Positions 28,025 to 36,451 of a stretch of DNA of 64,000 nucleotides are shown here, piece by piece; position 1 is the first letter of the stretch, and each line of letters begins with the position of its first letter. The notes beneath the pieces are model-generated. The model did no database searches. It was given only the letters and a program-made list of their open reading frames with translations, and had not been told where the DNA came from. Source of the stretch: Phycisphaerales bacterium (GTDB lineage Bacteria; Planctomycetota; Phycisphaerae; Phycisphaerales; UBA1924). Made by a program: the position numbers and the translations under genes. Where the stretch lies: contig JAJDDI010000092.1 of assembly GCA_029260375.1 (NCBI GenBank), positions 1 through 64,000 on the forward strand, written 5' to 3'.

Positions 28025-29422
28025 TCACCGCTTGATCATGGCCAGAACGATGTTCCCGATCACGCTGGCCACCAGCAGGGCCAGCAGCACCAGATAGGGC
28101 GGGCTGAGCAGGATGTCCGCGATCGACCGGGTGTCGCCGCTGGAGGTGTCCGTGGGGATGTCCCCGACCCCCCCCGCCCCGGCCTCCGCCGCCGCCAGCG
28201 ACGCGAGGTCCGACTCGGGCAGCACGTCCTTGTGGGCGATCGGGGGCAGCTCGCCCTTCTTGATCGCCCGCAGGTCCACCAGCAGGTCGGTGCAGTTGGG
28301 GTACCGCTTCTTGGGGTTGCGGGCCATCATCATCTCGATGACCTCGCTGATCCCGGCGCTGAGCTTCGGGTTCACGTGGTCGGGCGCGACCAGCTCGCCC
28401 TTGAGGTGCTTGTGCATGACCGCCGAGGGGCTCTTGCCCTCGTAGGGGACCGAGCCCGTGACCATGTGGTAGAGCGTCGCCCCCAGCGAGTAGATGTCCG
28501 CGGGCGGGCCGATCTCGACCTCGCCGCGGATCTGCTCTGGGCTGATGTAGTAGGGCGTGCCGAACGCCTTGCCCTTCTCGGCCTCGGCGGCCTCCTTGTC
28601 CGAGACAGCCCGCGCCAGACCCATGTCCGCCAGCTTCACGACGCCCTCGTGCGTGATCATCACGTTCTTGGGCTTCACGTCCCGGTGGATCAGCCCCTTG
28701 CTGTGCGCGTGCTCGAGCGCCTCGGCCACCTGGATCACGATGTCGATCGCCTCGTCCTCGACGTACCGCTTGTGCGCCTGTATGTCATCGTGCACCGTCC
28801 GTCCGGCGACGTACTCCATCACGAAGTAGTACGTCTCGCCCGTGTTATCCACGTCGAACGCCTGCACGATGTTCGGGTGGTTGAGCTGAGCCGCGGCGCG
28901 ACCCTCGGCGTAGAACCGCTCAATAAACTGCGCGTTCTGCGAGTACTTCTTGGGCAGGACCTTGATCGCCACCTCGCGGTTCAGGCGGATCTGCTTGGCC
29001 TTGTAGACCTTCGCCATCGCCCCGGCGCCCAGCTCACCCAGGACCTTGTACCCCGGGATTTTCTGCCCCTCGCGCTCGGCCTCAAGAATCTCACGAAGGC
29101 GCGCCAGCTGGCGGTTGGTCACGTAGTCCCGCTCGACAAGCAGGTGCATCAGCGACTTGTCGGACTCGTCGTCCTCGCCCGAGCGCCGGATCTCCAGGCA
29201 GTGCTTGACCTCTTCCGGGGTCGCGAGCCCCTGCTCGATGACCATTCGGCCGACGAGCGTGTCGATGTTCGTCCCGCCCTTGGTCGCGTCCTGGAGGCTC
29301 TTTGCTGTTTCCTCGACGCTCTTTGGCCCGTCCGGAGGGGCGTCCATCGCCCGCGTCCCCGAGGCCCCGGGGTCGATGGGTGTTGTCTTGCTGGGATCAA
29401 TATCGCGTGCGTCTTCGCTCAT
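28025..29422 (-). CDS. Ser/Thr protein kinase with GspE_N-like front and C-terminal membrane anchor
   Basis: 465 residues. Residues about 55-115 carry two helical repeats (LVGRMVIEQGLATPEEVKHC and LMHLLVERDYVTNRQLARL) that resemble GspE/MshE N-terminal domains. The kinase domain spans about 125-395: glycine loop GELGAGAMAKV, K154 in VAIKVLP, HRDVKPKN with D248, and DMG (266-268) in place of DFG, then GTPYYISPEQ. The only membrane helix is at the extreme C-terminus (LVLLALLVASVIGNIVLAMI), so the kinase is tail-anchored facing the cytoplasm with no extracellular sensor. Targets unknown. Confidence 0.92.
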   Translation of the reverse strand: MSEDARDIDPSKTTPIDPGASGTRAMDAPPDGPKSVEETAKSLQDATKGGTNIDTLVGRMVIEQGLATPEEVKHCLEIRRSGEDDESDKSLMHLLVERDYVTNRQLARLREILEAEREGQKIPGYKVLGELGAGAMAKVYKAKQIRLNREVAIKVLPKKYSQNAQFIERFYAEGRAAAQLNHPNIVQAFDVDNTGETYYFVMEYVAGRTVHDDIQAHKRYVEDEAIDIVIQVAEALEHAHSKGLIHRDVKPKNVMITHEGVVKLADMGLARAVSDKEAAEAEKGKAFGTPYYISPEQIRGEVEIGPPADIYSLGATLYHMVTGSVPYEGKSPSAVMHKHLKGELVAPDHVNPKLSAGISEVIEMMMARNPKKRYPNCTDLLVDLRAIKKGELPPIAHKDVLPESDLASLAAAEAGAGGVGDIPTDTSSGDTRSIADILLSPPYLVLLALLVASVIGNIVLAMIKR

Positions 29423-29619
29423 CGCGCTCTGAATAAAGGTACGAGACCACGGGCAAGCTAGATCCGCCCGGACAGCCTGTCAAACTGATTCGTTCTACCC
29501 CGGACTCACCCGGGGCGTTCGTCTGGACCGAGAACCTGACCCCGGACTCGATCCGACCAGTAGCCTGGATAGGCTTTCGGCTCACCCCCGGCGCCCGCCG
29601 GGGCTCCGGGGCGCCGTCG

Positions 29620-31584
29620 ATGCTCGTCACCCAAAGCAGACCCAGAACACTCAAGTGGTTCCACGCGGGCCCGCTGCTCTACGGCGACTGGGGCACGAGC
29701 CGGCTGTACGTCCTGGGCCTGGCCTTCTTCTTCACCTCCGCCGAGACGCCCTTCTACCTGCTGGCCATCGCCCTGCTCATGGGCGCGGTCGCCTGGGCGT
29801 ACACCATCGTCTGCCGCAGTTTCCCCGACGGCGGGGGCGTGTACACCGCCGCCCGCCAGCTCAGCCCCACCTTCTCGGTCATCGGCGCCACCCTGCTCCT
29901 GTGCGGGTACCTCATTACCGCCGCGATCTCGGTCGTGGAGGCCCTCCACTACTTCGGCGTCCACGACGGCCCGGTGCTGGTCCTCTTTGCGATCTTGATC
30001 ATCATCTTTGTCGGGGGCGTCAACTGGCTGGGCGCCAAGAGCGCCGGCACGTTCGCCCTGCTCATCGCCTTCGCCGCCCTGGGCGTCTCCGGGGTGATGG
30101 CCCTGATGAGCATCCCCTACCTCCCCGAGGGCCTGTCGCACGTCCACTTCGACTTCTCCCGCAGCCTCTGGTCGCACTGGACGGATTTCACCCAGATCGT
30201 CCTGGCCCTGGCGGGCGTCGAGGCCGTCGCCAACATGACCGGGCTCATGAAAAAGCCCGTCGATCGGGAGGCCAAGCGGACGATCTGGCCGGTGCTCATC
30301 GAGGTCGTGGGCCTGAACATGCTCTTCGGCGTGGTCATGGTCGCGATGTTCCTCGCGATCCCGGCGCTCAAGGACATCGCCACCCCGCTCGCCGCCGCGA
30401 CCGACCTGGCCCCGGAGGCCGCCGCCGCCTCGGACGAGATCAAGAACACCGCGATGGAGATCATCGCCCGGACCGCGGGCGAGAACGCCCTTGGGGAGAC
30501 GGGCGGGGCGATCTTCGGCAAGACCGCCGCGATCGTCTTCGGCCTGCTCCTGCTCAGCGCCACCAACACCGCCGTCATGGCCATGGTCTCCGTTCTTTTC
30601 GCCATGGCGCAGGACCGCGAGCTGCCCAAGCCGCTGACCAAGCTCAACTACTCGGGCGTCCCCTGGGTGGCGCTGGTCGCCTCGATCGTGCTGTCGATCG
30701 TGATCGTCCTGGTCGAGCGCCGTCCGGAGAAGCTGGCGGAGCTGTACATCATCGGCGTCTGCGGCGCCATCACCTCCACGGTGATGTCCTGCGCCCTGAA
30801 CAAGAAGCTGGAGATCGGTCCCAAGTCACGCGTCGCCATGTGGGCGCTGGGCCTGTTCCTGCTCTCGATCACGCTGACGATCGTGGTTACCAAGCCCAAC
30901 GCGACGATCTTCGCCAGCGGGGTCGTGGGCGCGGTGCTCGCGCTCCGAGCCAGCCGCAAGTTCATCACCGCGGGCGTTCCCGAGCCCATCCCCGAGCCGA
31001 TCCAGGGCTGGCTGGCGGAGGTCGAGGAGAAGGAGCCGCTCTCGATCGATCCGAGCAAGCCCAAGATCATGCTGGCGGCCCGCGGTCGTTACCAGTCCGA
31101 GTTCGCCGTGGACCTGTCGCGCCGGCGCAAGGCGACCCTGTTCGCGATCTTTGTGCGCACGATGCGCGTGATGGACATGCAGCCTGGCAAGGCGCCCCGC
31201 ATCGAGGACGACCCGGACGCCCAGGAAGCACTGGGGACCACGGCCCTGCTCGCCAAGGCCGCGGGCGTCCCGTTCGTGCCTATTTATGTCGTGAGCTCCG
31301 ACATCGTGGGCGAGATCCTCGACTACACCGTGACCTACGGCTGCGACACGCTCATCATGGGTAAGTCCAAGCGTTCGGTCTTCTCGCGCAAGCTCGAGGG
31401 CGACGTGGTGCTGCAGGTCGCCGAGTCGCTGCCCGACGATGTCGCGCTCATTACCCGCTCGAGCACCACCCCCCACCTGGGCAAGCCCATCGAGGTTCCG
31501 ACCGAGACGCCCGGAGCGTCGGAACCCACCGCCCAGGGCGGCGACGACGAGGACACGATCGAAGACGCGCCGCGCGTGGACTAA
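29620..31584 (+). CDS. APC-family permease fused to universal-stress-like domain
   Basis: 654 residues. The first 450 residues form about 12 helices of the amino-acid/polyamine/organocation superfamily (LYGDWGTSRLYVLGLAFFFT; SFPDGGGVYTAARQLSP; LALAGVEAVANMTGLMKKPV). After a short linker, residues about 475-625 resemble a UspA domain (KPKIMLAARGRYQSEFAVDL; AGVPFVPIYVVSSD; CDTLIMGKSKRSVFSRKL). The nucleotide-binding GxxG motif is degenerate. USP fusions to transporters are known and suggest nucleotide- or stress-linked gating. The tail is very acidic. Substrate unknown. It is transcribed divergently from the kinase gene; 9 bases separate it from the UvrD-type helicase gene. Confidence 0.88.
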   Translation: MLVTQSRPRTLKWFHAGPLLYGDWGTSRLYVLGLAFFFTSAETPFYLLAIALLMGAVAWAYTIVCRSFPDGGGVYTAARQLSPTFSVIGATLLLCGYLITAAISVVEALHYFGVHDGPVLVLFAILIIIFVGGVNWLGAKSAGTFALLIAFAALGVSGVMALMSIPYLPEGLSHVHFDFSRSLWSHWTDFTQIVLALAGVEAVANMTGLMKKPVDREAKRTIWPVLIEVVGLNMLFGVVMVAMFLAIPALKDIATPLAAATDLAPEAAAASDEIKNTAMEIIARTAGENALGETGGAIFGKTAAIVFGLLLLSATNTAVMAMVSVLFAMAQDRELPKPLTKLNYSGVPWVALVASIVLSIVIVLVERRPEKLAELYIIGVCGAITSTVMSCALNKKLEIGPKSRVAMWALGLFLLSITLTIVVTKPNATIFASGVVGAVLALRASRKFITAGVPEPIPEPIQGWLAEVEEKEPLSIDPSKPKIMLAARGRYQSEFAVDLSRRRKATLFAIFVRTMRVMDMQPGKAPRIEDDPDAQEALGTTALLAKAAGVPFVPIYVVSSDIVGEILDYTVTYGCDTLIMGKSKRSVFSRKLEGDVVLQVAESLPDDVALITRSSTTPHLGKPIEVPTETPGASEPTAQGGDDEDTIEDAPRVD

Positions 31585-31593
31585 GCTCTCCCG

Positions 31594-34023
31594 ATGGAAG
31601 GATCCACGCTGACCGACGCGGAGGCGTCAACGATGACCAACCCCGCCCTCGAAGGACTCACCAAGCCCCAGCGTGACGCCGTCACGCACACCGAGGGCCC
31701 GCTGCTCGTCCTGGCGGGCCCGGGCTCGGGCAAGACGCGCGTCATCACGATGCGCATCGCCAACCTCATCTCCATGGGTGTGCCCCCGTGGTCGATCCTG
31801 GCGCTGACGTTCACCAACAAGGCCGCGGGGGAGATGCGCAGCCGGGTGCTCAGGCAGATCATCGGCGCCGATGTGTCCGATGAGGAGGCCCGGGCCGACC
31901 GGCGCACGCGCGGGCTGACCGTTACCACGTTCCACTCGCTGTGCGCCCGCCTGCTGCGCCGCTACGCCGATCAGGCCGAGATCCCGGGGCTCAAGCCCGA
32001 CTACACGATCTACGACACCGCCGACCAGGGCGCGGCGATGAAGAAGGTCCTCAAGGCGATGGACCTGTCCACGAGCAACTGGCCCCCCCGGTCCGTGCTC
32101 TCGGCGATCTCCAACGCCAAGAACGAGCTGCTCGACGCCGAGGCGTTCGCGGCCAAGGCGGGCGATTACTACTCGACGCAGCTGAGCACGATCTACACCC
32201 GCTACAGCGCCGCGCTGCGCCAGGCGGGCGCGATCGACTTCGACGACCTGCTGCTGTACACCGCCCGGATGCTCGAGGAGCGCGAGGAGATCCGCGCCGA
32301 GCTGCAGAACCGCTGGCAGTACCTTCTCATCGATGAGTACCAGGACACCAACGCGGCGCAGTTCAAGATCGCCTCCCTGCTCGCCGGCGAGGGTCCGAGC
32401 CTGCCCGGCGCGGAGGGCGGCAAGCTCGGCCCCAACATCTGCGTCGTGGGCGACCCGGACCAGTCCATCTACGCGTGGCGCGGCGCCGACATCACCAACA
32501 TCCTCGAGTTCGAGGGGCAGTACCCGGGCGCCCAGGTCATCACCCTGGGCGAGAACTTCCGCTCCACGGGGGCGATCATCTCCATCGCCGACACGCTCAT
32601 CCGCAACAACCGCCAGCGCAAGCACAAGGACCTGTTCACCAGCGCCGACACGGGCGAGCCGGCCCGGGTTGTCACCTGCCGCGACGAGCGCCATGAGGCG
32701 GAGATGGTCGCGGACTTCTTCAGCCTGCTGGGCGAGGAGGAGGGCCTGGCCTGGAAGGACATGGCCGTCTTCTATCGCACCAACGCGCTCTCACGCGTGC
32801 TCGAGGACGCGCTGCGCCAGGCCTCGATCCCTTACGTCATCGCCCGGGGCACCGCGTTCTATCAGCGCGAGGAGGTCAAGACCGCGCTGTCCTACCTGCG
32901 CGTCGTCGCCAACCAGGCCGACGATGTCTCGCTGGCGCGGATCATTAACACCCCGGCGCGTGGCATCGGCAAGGCCTCGCTGGACACCATCGCCGGCGCC
33001 GCCACGCGCTCGGGCATCCCCGTCTGGCATGGCCTGACCCGCGCCCGCGAGCTGCCCGGGCTGACGGACCGCTCGCTCAAGGCGATCGATGGGTTTGTCG
33101 GCACGGTCAACGGGTGGACGGGCGAGGGCTCGTTCATGGGCGCCGCCGTCGCGTCGTCGCTGCACGAGCTGGTCGAGCGCGTGATCAAGGAGTCCGGGCT
33201 CGAGGCGTACTACAAGAAGAAGTCGATGACCAGCGGGCAGGAGTCCGACGCCGAGCGTCTGGAGAACCTCGACGAGCTGGTCAGCTCGGCCCGGGCGTTC
33301 GAGAACGAGTACGACCCGACGGACGACCCGGCCGAGTTCCCGGGCGCCGAGGCGATGCAGGCGGGGCAGGAGGCGCCGGTCCCCCCGCTGCTGGCCCTCT
33401 TGCGGGCGTACCTGGAGTCGGTCTCGCTGGTCGCGGACGCGGACCAGGTGGACCCGGCGCGGGGCGCCGTGACGCTGATGACGCTGCACGCGGCCAAGGG
33501 CCTCGAGTTCCCGGCGGTCGCGATGATCGGGCTCGAGGAGGGCGCCCTGCCCCACGCCCGGGCCTTCGAGTCCGAGGACGATCTCGAAGAGGAACGCCGC
33601 CTCGCGTTCGTGGGCGTGACCCGCGCCATGCGCCACCTGCACATCACCAGCGCCAAGTACCGCACCATCCGCGGCAGCACCGAGCGCATGATTCCGTCGC
33701 GGTTCCTCGACGAGCTGGGGCGAGAGCACGTCACCCGCTCGGACCAGTCCGAGGACGACATCCCCCGCGAATCCAGCTTCGACACGGGCGGGATGGTGTC
33801 GGGCGACCTGGACCGGATCCGCGAGCAACGGGCCGCGATCAGCGCCACTTCCGACCGCTACAAGGCCGAGTTCCCCCCCGGGTGCATCGTCCGCCACCCG
33901 CAGTTCGGCGAGGGCCAGATCATCACCATCACCGGCGGCCAGAACGCCCGCGCCCGGGTCAAGTTCAGGCACGTGGGCGAGAAGACGCTGGTGCTCAAGT
34001 ACGCCCGCCTGCGCCGGGTCTGA
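31594..34023 (+). CDS. uvrD: UvrD/PcrA-family DNA helicase
   Basis: 809-residue superfamily 1 3'-5' helicase used in excision and mismatch repair and for removing proteins from DNA. Motif I LAGPGSGKTRVI, motif II DEYQDTN, motif III GDPDQSIYAWRGAD, motif IV region LGENFRSTGAII, motif V TLMTLHAAKGLEFPAV, motif VI EERRLAFVGVTRAM. The C-terminal Tudor-like part (PPGCIVRHPQFGEGQIITI) is also present, as in PcrA. It starts 9 bases after the permease stop. ATG 31594 is used; a second ATG at 31633 would also give a complete protein. Confidence 0.95.
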   Translation: MEGSTLTDAEASTMTNPALEGLTKPQRDAVTHTEGPLLVLAGPGSGKTRVITMRIANLISMGVPPWSILALTFTNKAAGEMRSRVLRQIIGADVSDEEARADRRTRGLTVTTFHSLCARLLRRYADQAEIPGLKPDYTIYDTADQGAAMKKVLKAMDLSTSNWPPRSVLSAISNAKNELLDAEAFAAKAGDYYSTQLSTIYTRYSAALRQAGAIDFDDLLLYTARMLEEREEIRAELQNRWQYLLIDEYQDTNAAQFKIASLLAGEGPSLPGAEGGKLGPNICVVGDPDQSIYAWRGADITNILEFEGQYPGAQVITLGENFRSTGAIISIADTLIRNNRQRKHKDLFTSADTGEPARVVTCRDERHEAEMVADFFSLLGEEEGLAWKDMAVFYRTNALSRVLEDALRQASIPYVIARGTAFYQREEVKTALSYLRVVANQADDVSLARIINTPARGIGKASLDTIAGAATRSGIPVWHGLTRARELPGLTDRSLKAIDGFVGTVNGWTGEGSFMGAAVASSLHELVERVIKESGLEAYYKKKSMTSGQESDAERLENLDELVSSARAFENEYDPTDDPAEFPGAEAMQAGQEAPVPPLLALLRAYLESVSLVADADQVDPARGAVTLMTLHAAKGLEFPAVAMIGLEEGALPHARAFESEDDLEEERRLAFVGVTRAMRHLHITSAKYRTIRGSTERMIPSRFLDELGREHVTRSDQSEDDIPRESSFDTGGMVSGDLDRIREQRAAISATSDRYKAEFPPGCIVRHPQFGEGQIITITGGQNARARVKFRHVGEKTLVLKYARLRRV

Positions 34024-34025
34024 GT

Positions 34026-34739
34026 TCAGGCGGCCCTGCGGAGGGGCGCCGACTCTTGCGCCTCACCCTCGATCCCCGTTTCGCGCCCGCACTCGGGGCA
34101 GATCAGCAGCTCCCCGTCGAGCTCGTACGCGCACCCGACGCACCGCCCGGCGCGCCGTCGGGCGACGGACCGCATGAACCCCATCACCAGCAGCGTTGCG
34201 CTGCCCGGGATCCCGAGCACCGCGGTGTTGAACACCAGACCCGAGGCCATCGGCAACACGGGGACGCTGAAGTCGCCGAACGTCGCCAGCCCCTCGGTGT
34301 ACTCGCGCCACCCGCCCAGCGCTTTGATCTCGCTCAGCTCGCTCGTCTTGAGGCACAGGCGTGGCCACCCGAACGCGTACTCACGCACCTCGTCGTTCGA
34401 GACCATGATCCCTTCGGCGTGCATCCTTGGGATCTTCCGCGACCAGTCCTCCATCCACTCGGGCCCGGCCCGCTCGGGCCTGGGGATGACTGGCACGGGC
34501 TGACCATCCACGCTCTCAAAGATCCGGCTACGCCCAAGCATGAACCGGACCGTGCTCCGCCCGGGCGACCGCTCCTGGATCCAGACCCCGAGACGCTCGG
34601 GGTCATAGAGTGGTCCAACAACCTCGACCCGGTCGGCGCGCATCAGATCCGGTCGCACCGCGAGCATCATGGCAAAGCCCGCCGCGCCCACGACGCCGAC
34701 CACGCAGTGAATGGTCGCCAGGCGAAGCGCCGCTCGCAT
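34026..34739 (-). CDS. Membrane protein with C-terminal zinc ribbon
   Basis: About 237 residues. An N-terminal helix (HCVVGVVGAAGFAMMLAV) is followed by about 130 extracytoplasmic residues, a second helix (GIPGSATLLVMGFM) and, on the cytoplasmic side, a zinc ribbon CVGCAYELDGELLICPECG. This ribbon, with its CxxCxYxL and CPECG halves, is common in Phycisphaerae proteins of unknown function. A GTG at 34772 would add 11 residues; neither start has a ribosome site. It ends 2 bases from the convergent helicase gene and follows the P-loop NTPase gene. Confidence 0.7.
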   Translation of the reverse strand: MRAALRLATIHCVVGVVGAAGFAMMLAVRPDLMRADRVEVVGPLYDPERLGVWIQERSPGRSTVRFMLGRSRIFESVDGQPVPVIPRPERAGPEWMEDWSRKIPRMHAEGIMVSNDEVREYAFGWPRLCLKTSELSEIKALGGWREYTEGLATFGDFSVPVLPMASGLVFNTAVLGIPGSATLLVMGFMRSVARRRAGRCVGCAYELDGELLICPECGRETGIEGEAQESAPLRRAA

Positions 34740-34789
34740 AAATGACCCGAGCTTGGACGGGGCTGCTCCCACGCCAAACGTATCGGCCG

Positions 34790-34828
34790 CTCACGGGGCC
34801 GGCTTTCGGCCCCGCCGGCGCCCGTGAG
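34790..34828. terminator. GC-rich hairpin between two minus-strand genes
   Basis: CTCACGGGG...CCCGTGAG with an inner GGGGCC/GGCCCC pairing lies 42 bases after the stop of the NTPase gene. The stem is strong but no U-tract follows, so a termination or processing role is only possible. Confidence 0.35.
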
Positions 34829-34869
34829 CGCAACGCGCCCCGCCGGGCCGCTTTTCCCGGACCTTGCCC

Positions 34870-36435
34870 TCAGGCGGGGCGGATCCCGCGGGCAAGCTGC
34901 TGCACCCGGTCCGCCTCCTGCCTGCGGATCGAGTCGAGAACCAGCCTCGGGATGCGCCACTCGTTCTGGTCCGCCGTGACGTTGGCGCAGTGCTCGTTGA
35001 GGCAGCGGTAGACGAACTTGAACGCGTCGCGCGGCTGGCGCATCTGCTCGAGCGCATCGACCACGTCCTGGCGCGTCACGTCCTCGGCGAACAGGTCCAG
35101 CAGCGACACGGGCTCGGCGCCCTGAGCCCGGCACGCCGCGATCCGCGCGTTGCACAGGTCGTAGAGCATCGGCCCGGTCCATGTCAGCCGCTCGACCAGG
35201 TTCTGCTTGTCGAGCCTCGCCTCCTGGAAGAACGAGCTCGACTCCTTGAACAGCGCGTGGCGCAGCTCCACGGGCAGCAGCATCTTGAGCCCCAGGCCCT
35301 CGAGCTGCAGGAACTTGTTGTTCAGGATCGGCCAGACGATCGAGCGCATGCGCTCGCTGTCGCCGCTGACTAGCGTGGGCTCGTCCACCCGGTCGATCAC
35401 CACCAGCATCCCCGCGAAGCCGAAGTGCTCGCTGACGCGGCGCAGTCGGACGAGCATCGCGTACCGCTGCTCGTCGGAGCCCGTCAGGGGCAGCACGCCC
35501 GCGCCGCGCAGAACAGGGTCGATCCGGCGCAGGGCGGCGCTGTACGACTTGGCCTCGCGCGGGAGCATCCGCAGCTGCTTGCGCAGCCTCGTGCCCAGGC
35601 GCCCGAGCACGAACCGGTCCCACAGGAACCACTTGCCCACCACCACGGCGTACAGCAGCAGCGCCACCCCCGTGCCGATGAGCACGCTCTGACGCTGCAT
35701 CTCGCCCGCCGGGGGCGAGAGCATCCACCACGCGATCAGCCCCGCCGGGGCCAGCCATCCCGCGCCCAGCAGCCCCAGCCACAGACGGTTGTTCATCGGC
35801 GCCCCGAGACGCATCAGGCGGCGCAGGCGCCCCGTCCGCTCGCCCCGCATGTCGCTCTGGTCGTACAGGGCCTGCAGCAGCAGCAGATCCCGCTTGAGCG
35901 ACGGGCTCATCCGCCGGGCCCGCCGCCCCATGTCGTCGCCCAGGTTCGCCGGCGGCGGATCACGCCCGTCGCGGAGCAGCGCGTTGACCACGCGCCCCAC
36001 GCCGATCGAGAGGATCGCGTCGATGTGGTCAACCAGCCGGATCCGCTCGAGCGTCTTGCCCGGGTCCTTGCTCTTGCCCCCGGCGCACGCCCGCTCCTGG
36101 AGCTGGTCCAGGAAGGTGTTCAGGTCGTCGTAGGGCAGCATCAGGATCTTGGCGTCGGGCCTGGCCCGGTTGTGCGCGCCGATGCGGTCGGCGATCTGCA
36201 TGCGGATCGCGGTCTTGCCCGAGCCCTTCTCGCCGAAAACGATCGAGGTCGAGGGCTGCGTCAGCTCGCCCAGGATCTTCTCGAAGTCCGAGTGCGAGCT
36301 CGTCGCCCGCTCGGGCGCGCCCGCCTCGTCGCCCAGGAAGCCCATGCGCGCGAAGACCGCGTCGTGGCGCGCTTCTTCCCCGCGGAACGGGTTCTCGTCG
36401 ATCAACCAGTGGTCAAAGAACTGGGAGAGGTTCAT
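34870..36435 (-). CDS. Membrane-anchored P-loop NTPase
   Basis: 521 residues. The start NPFRGEEARHDAVFARMG resembles the front of ExeA/ORC-like AAA proteins. Walker A GEKGSGKT is at 68-75 and Walker B MLVVIDRVDEP at about 343-353. Between them lie about 270 residues with two predicted helices (WLGLLGAGWLAPAGLIAWWM, about 219-238, and VLIGTGVALLLYAVVVGKWF, about 251-270), so the ATPase core is split around a membrane hairpin. That layout recalls KAP-family NTPases, which insert membrane segments into the P-loop domain. The C-terminal 100 residues look like a helical lid (CNARIAACRAQGAEPVSLLD). Function unknown. It is 16 bases downstream of the phosphohexomutase gene. Confidence 0.72.
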   Translation of the reverse strand: MNLSQFFDHWLIDENPFRGEEARHDAVFARMGFLGDEAGAPERATSSHSDFEKILGELTQPSTSIVFGEKGSGKTAIRMQIADRIGAHNRARPDAKILMLPYDDLNTFLDQLQERACAGGKSKDPGKTLERIRLVDHIDAILSIGVGRVVNALLRDGRDPPPANLGDDMGRRARRMSPSLKRDLLLLQALYDQSDMRGERTGRLRRLMRLGAPMNNRLWLGLLGAGWLAPAGLIAWWMLSPPAGEMQRQSVLIGTGVALLLYAVVVGKWFLWDRFVLGRLGTRLRKQLRMLPREAKSYSAALRRIDPVLRGAGVLPLTGSDEQRYAMLVRLRRVSEHFGFAGMLVVIDRVDEPTLVSGDSERMRSIVWPILNNKFLQLEGLGLKMLLPVELRHALFKESSSFFQEARLDKQNLVERLTWTGPMLYDLCNARIAACRAQGAEPVSLLDLFAEDVTRQDVVDALEQMRQPRDAFKFVYRCLNEHCANVTADQNEWRIPRLVLDSIRRQEADRVQQLARGIRPA

Positions 36436-36451
36436 GCGGCGCCCCCGTGGC

